Assembly (NCBI GenBank): GCA_051881815.1
Contig: JBJEQP010000052.1
Span: forward strand, 1 to 62,943
Length of the DNA: 62,943 nt
DNA from: UMGS363 sp051881815
GTDB lineage: Bacteria; Bacillota; Clostridia; Oscillospirales; Ruminococcaceae
Reading direction: 5' to 3'
The notes beneath the pieces were generated by a model. The model was not told the origin of the DNA. It ran no database searches and saw only the letters and a list, made by a program, of their open reading frames with translations. A program made the position numbers and the translations under genes. This document shows positions 59,632 through 62,943 of the stretch, piece after piece. Position 1 is the first letter of the stretch, and the number at the start of each line of letters is the position of its first letter.

Positions 59632-60004
59632 TTTCGTCACAGCCTTTCTCTATCATATTGATGATCTCATTTTTGGTGATACCGAGCTTTGAGGCTTCGC
59701 TGACAAGCGTTTTTATATACTTGTCGCAGAATTCCTGCCTGCGCTCGCTGCGTATTTTCTGCTCCGCACCGCTGCTAACAAACATACCAAGACCTCTTTT
59801 CTTGTAAATTATTCCTTTGTCGACTAAGATGTTTACCCCTTTTAGGGCGGTTGCAGGGTTTATCCTGTACATTGCGGATATTTCCGTTGTTGACGGTATC
59901 TGCGTTTCCTCGGAAAAAACTCCCGTAAGAATATTTTCCTCTATCCATTCGGACATCTGAATGTAAATAGGCTTTTCGCCGTCAAAGTTAGCCAATAATA
60001 TCAT
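59618..60004 (-). CDS. GntR/YtrA-family regulator
   Basis: A 128-residue regulator. The winged helix is QMSEWIEENILTGVFSEETQIPSTTEISAMYRINPATALKGVNILVDKGIIYKKRGLGMFV, and the short C-terminal helix of about 40 residues is the YtrA type. It is the first gene of the operon it probably represses. Its start ATG 60004 follows AAGGAGATG. Confidence 0.92.
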   Translation of the reverse strand: MILLANFDGEKPIYIQMSEWIEENILTGVFSEETQIPSTTEISAMYRINPATALKGVNILVDKGIIYKKRGLGMFVSSGAEQKIRSERRQEFCDKYIKTLVSEASKLGITKNEIINMIEKGCDENEHD

Positions 60005-60019
60005 CTCCTTGTTTATTGG

Positions 60020-60067
60020 TTAATTACTTATGTAACTAACTATATCACTAACTATCTGTTAAGTCAA
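60020..60067 (-). promoter_or_regulatory. promoter and operator of the gntR-ABC operon
   Basis: On the minus strand TTGACT (60062-60067) and TATAGT (60039-60044) are spaced by 17 bp. Overlapping it are direct repeats of ATAGTTAG 12 bp apart (60036-60055) and a near palindrome TTAGTTACATAAGTAATTAA (60020-60039), likely binding sites of the GntR protein. Confidence 0.65.
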
Positions 60068-60115
60068 TAAGTTTATAAACATTTCGTGAATTGTCACAAA
60101 ATATGAATATAAAAA

Positions 60116-60160
60116 ATACCATATCTGCACATTTTTACAAAAATATGTCAGATATGGTAT
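60116..60160 (-). terminator. terminator of the GH59-like gene
   Basis: ATACCATATCTG (60116-60127) pairs exactly with CAGATATGGTAT (60149-60160), and on the minus strand TTTTTTA follows. Confidence 0.9.
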
Positions 60161-60174
60161 AAATCTACTTATGC

Positions 60175-62892
60175 TTATTTTTTCTTCTTTTTAAGGAAGA
60201 CTAATCCGCCTGCGATGACCGCAGCAACAGCAGCTGCAATCGCTATCGGAACAGCAACGTTGCTTTTTGGTGCAGGTTCAGCTGTATCATTGGAGTTGTC
60301 AGCCGTATTCTCCGCAGCATCGGTTTCGGAAGTTTCTGTTTCAGCAGCTTCCGGCAGTTCCTCTTCCTTAACATCGGTCGTAAGATAAATCTCCCCTCCC
60401 GATATCTGAACGCTGTCAACATTCAGCGTTCCGGAAACGACCTCAATTTCAGCGGTGTGTTCACCGTCGGAAAGACCGTCTGCAAAGTATGCGATCTCAC
60501 GAAGTCCGCCCTTTGGAACAGCATAGCCGTTCACGGTTTCTGTTCCGTCAATTTTTACATTGATAACAGCGTCCTTTTTGTTTTCGCCCGTAATTGCAAA
60601 ACCGTTTCCGTTAAACTTGATCGTCATAACAGCGCCGGTTTCACCGTCAGAGCTTGTGCGCTTGTAGGTCTTGAAGCTGCCCATTGTTGTGTGGTTCCAG
60701 TTTCCCGAGTAATCACAGCAAAGGTCGGTGTTGTCATAACGTGTGATATAGCAGTTTTCATTCGCTTCAACAAGCAGATTGTCGAACATATTCTTGTTGA
60801 ATGAGCTGTAAAGCGACGCTCTTCCGGCGCTCTGAATGCAGGAATCCTTGTCGGTGTAGTCGATGACCATATCGCTGCCGATGAAGCACTTGATGTTTTC
60901 GTCAACCGCCGATATCTTAAGCAATGTGAATTCGTGAACGTCGATGTCAGTCGAACCGCTTTCAAGCTCGGTCTTGTTCTTCATAAGGCTGTACTTTCCG
61001 TCCTCGCATAGCTTGAACCAGTAGCCGCTTTCGCCTGCGTGACCTTGATTGTATCGTAATCCAACTCCTGCATAGTTTTTTTCGGGTTCATCGCTTTGGG
61101 AAAGTCTGACTTCAACCGAAACGCTGTAGTTGTTCCACCTGTCATCGCCGAAATTTGTGGTCGGATTAGGAGTATAACCCCATTCCCTGGCCTTGATATC
61201 CTTTGTTATCTGCTGAACCAAAACGTTGTTTCCACCGATATTTTCGACCTCAAAAGCACCGCCCTCGTCAGTTGTGTAGCGGGGTGCGCCGCCTCTCGAT
61301 GCAAGATAATCTTCGGCATATTCTTCATATTCATAATTATCGGAATAGGGGAGAGCAAGGATAGTGCGTTCGCTTGACGGTGCATTTGTATAGTTGTTTT
61401 CCGCTTCAACAGTCGATACCGTAACTATCGAATAAGGCTTGACAGTAACGCTGTATGTGTTTTTTTTGTCTTTTTCGGACGGAGTTATCGTGTCGATCTT
61501 CTTGAAATAGTTTTCGTCATAGCTGCCGCTGTCGGGGCCTCTTGTTTCCCAAACATCAACAGCGGAAGAAGCCTTTTCAAGGTTTGAAACGGTGAAATTG
61601 TATGTGATAGGCTCATCGGTAGTGTTTGTGATGACCGTGCTGTAATCGCCGCTTGAAAGGTCGGTCGCCGTGAGATAGCTGTAAACCGAATCAACGAGCG
61701 CATGACCGTCACCGCCGATCTTTGCGTCTGCATGGCAGGCATCGTCAATGTATGCCCAGCCCTTTTTCATAAACTGTGAAAAATGCAGCGACATAAAGAA
61801 ACCGCTGTCAAGATAATAGTAACCGCTCCATGGGTCGCAGGCGTTGATGAACTGCTTCTGACAGTAGCAAACGCCGTCATAATAAGCTGCAATAACGGGC
61901 TGCAGCTCGCACATCGTCATTTTTCCGCTCGGATACATCATTATAAGACGGTTCGCAATATCGAGAATACCGTTCAGGTCGCCAAGTCCCGAACCGTTTC
62001 CGTCAAAACGATATGTGCCCTGCGAGTAGCTCATGGAAGAGCTGCCCTCGCTGAACCAAAGCTCCTTGCCGTATTCCTCTGCAAGCTTTTTGGCAGAGTC
62101 GGTCGACATACTTGTGTAGTGGCTGCCGACAACATCTACCGCCGCCAGAAGCTCTTCATCTTTAAGCATTTCTTCGGCAAAGTTCCATGTGCAGACCTCT
62201 TCACCGCCGACTATCTTAATTTTTGAATAATCGTAAGGGCAGTCCGTTTCACTTTTTAAGTGCTCGGAAAGATACTTTATCCAGTTGTAATCAGCTCCGC
62301 GCTCGTTCTGAACAGCGCTGACATAATCGAATTTCAAACCGTAGGTCTTATACGCCGCATCAAGCGTTTCCTTGTACCATTGGTAACGTGCAGCATAAAC
62401 GTCCTCGGATTCCTGTATCCACTTCGGCTCGCTCCACCAGAGCATATCAAGAGTAAGGTCGGGGTTTATCTTCTTTGCGTCTGCCGCAAGCTGATATCCT
62501 GCACCTCTTGTGACATCGGCTTCCTCGTCAGCGGTTCGCTTTACGGACGGTTCCGTTCCCGAAGACGAGTTTACGTCCGAACCCATTTCAAGCTTTAAAA
62601 AGGTGATGCCTACTCCGTTTTCACCGAAAAGATATTCAAGTATCTCGTTGTATTTGTCCGGGTGTTCGGCCTTGTAATCGAGCAGCAGACGGGAGGAATT
62701 GTTTCCCGAAACCATTCCTGCTCCGCGAAAACGCATATTTTCGGCGATATTTGCTTTTTGTCCGTCAATAATGATCTCGGTGCTTTTCATGTTATTTTCC
62801 TCCGCAGTAATGTTTAAGCAAAGCATTGTGCTTGTCAGTACAGCCGCCGACAGAACGGCTGAAATAATTTTTGAAGCTTTCAAAAAATACAC
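60175..62892 (-). CDS. membrane-anchored GH59-like galactosidase (galactocerebrosidase fold)
   Basis: A 905-residue surface enzyme. It has a signal peptide (about 1-30), a GH59/GH30-like barrel (about 35-390), a beta domain, a laminin-G-like domain (about 540-690) and an Ig-like part (about 700-830), then an acidic Glu/Thr/Asp spacer and a C-terminal span (VAVPIAIAAAVAAVIAGGLVF) ending in five Lys. The acid/base is Glu197 in VQNERG and the nucleophile Glu282 in LWFSEGSS, matching human GALC (E182, E258). There is no LPXTG, so anchoring is by the membrane tail. The GTG at 62892 is too near GGAG; TTG 62883 may be the real start. Confidence 0.85.
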   Translation of the reverse strand: MYFLKASKIISAVLSAAVLTSTMLCLNITAEENNMKSTEIIIDGQKANIAENMRFRGAGMVSGNNSSRLLLDYKAEHPDKYNEILEYLFGENGVGITFLKLEMGSDVNSSSGTEPSVKRTADEEADVTRGAGYQLAADAKKINPDLTLDMLWWSEPKWIQESEDVYAARYQWYKETLDAAYKTYGLKFDYVSAVQNERGADYNWIKYLSEHLKSETDCPYDYSKIKIVGGEEVCTWNFAEEMLKDEELLAAVDVVGSHYTSMSTDSAKKLAEEYGKELWFSEGSSSMSYSQGTYRFDGNGSGLGDLNGILDIANRLIMMYPSGKMTMCELQPVIAAYYDGVCYCQKQFINACDPWSGYYYLDSGFFMSLHFSQFMKKGWAYIDDACHADAKIGGDGHALVDSVYSYLTATDLSSGDYSTVITNTTDEPITYNFTVSNLEKASSAVDVWETRGPDSGSYDENYFKKIDTITPSEKDKKNTYSVTVKPYSIVTVSTVEAENNYTNAPSSERTILALPYSDNYEYEEYAEDYLASRGGAPRYTTDEGGAFEVENIGGNNVLVQQITKDIKAREWGYTPNPTTNFGDDRWNNYSVSVEVRLSQSDEPEKNYAGVGLRYNQGHAGESGYWFKLCEDGKYSLMKNKTELESGSTDIDVHEFTLLKISAVDENIKCFIGSDMVIDYTDKDSCIQSAGRASLYSSFNKNMFDNLLVEANENCYITRYDNTDLCCDYSGNWNHTTMGSFKTYKRTSSDGETGAVMTIKFNGNGFAITGENKKDAVINVKIDGTETVNGYAVPKGGLREIAYFADGLSDGEHTAEIEVVSGTLNVDSVQISGGEIYLTTDVKEEELPEAAETETSETDAAENTADNSNDTAEPAPKSNVAVPIAIAAAVAAVIAGGLVFLKKKKK

Positions 62893-62943
62893 TCTCCTGT
62901 TACAATAAATTTAGTCGGTAAATCCATAACAAACCAGCTATGG

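Noticed and set aside
60175..60260. LPXTG sortase anchor at the C-terminus of the GH59-like protein
   Set aside because: No LPXTG or variant precedes the hydrophobic span; only a Pro/Ala/Lys/Ser stretch is seen, so a plain membrane tail is more likely.

Overview
The window looks like a low-to-mid GC chromosome segment of a gut or rumen member of Clostridia, most likely Ruminococcus-like (Oscillospiraceae). The basis is the gene content (an intact spoIIA operon, ATP-type PEP carboxykinase, secreted GH5, GH2 and GH59 glycosidases, Firmicutes-type GalT) together with consensus sigma-A promoters spaced 17 bp and strong GGAGG ribosome binding sites. The exact species is an inference. There is one RNA gene, a type A RNase P RNA, and no tRNA, rRNA or CRISPR array was seen.

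Layout. 1-3.7 kb is the right end of a prophage or phage remnant: tail protein, GH25 endolysin, holin, Dam-type methylase and a Cro-like regulator, with no integrase in view. 4.1-11.5 kb is core chromosome: rnpB with its promoter, a lipoprotein GH5 cellulase, proC, a SpoIIM-like protein, a DUF624 protein, rpsO and pnp. 12.06-22 kb is a decayed Mu-like transposable prophage. It has a left end with four copies of a 13-bp site, a CI-type repressor and Cro-like gene facing each other across two palindromic operators, a MuA-like transposase broken by an in-frame stop, a MuB-like ATPase, a Mor activator, and then directly a tape measure protein; head, portal and most tail genes are gone. The insertion cut off the 5' end of a GNAT acetyltransferase gene.

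22.3-35 kb holds tyrA, a CBM-GH5 lipoprotein, a GH2/C39-peptidase/tcdA operon, spoIIAA-AB-sigF, an AIM24-like protein, an SCP2-domain protein and mscL. 35-44.6 kb holds pckA, a five-gene operon manA-ROK kinase-DUF4375-ilvD-membrane protein, a cluster of three miniature inverted-repeat elements, and an AmtB-PII fusion gene behind a strong promoter and a long hairpin leader. 44.6-52.4 kb has a translationally coupled response regulator-histidine kinase-rlmA operon, two small unknown genes, rubrerythrin, and a metal-efflux unit (P1B ATPase plus a separate HMA protein) divergent from an unusual ArsR-AraC fusion regulator. 52.4-62.9 kb has a Thr/Glu-rich lipoprotein, galT, a cyclophilin, mgtE behind a leader peptide and attenuator, a YtrA-like gntR-ABC operon and a large membrane-anchored GH59-like glycosidase.

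The most interesting items are: (i) a 27-codon leader ORF whose early codons form one arm of an intrinsic terminator in front of mgtE; (ii) the amtB-glnB fusion with its 68-nt hairpin leader; (iii) the ArsR-AraC fusion regulator; (iv) several families of short palindromic elements, one of which shows paired changes between copies and lies inside the pckA leader, and another which supplies the stop codons of host genes; (v) the decayed Mu-like prophage.
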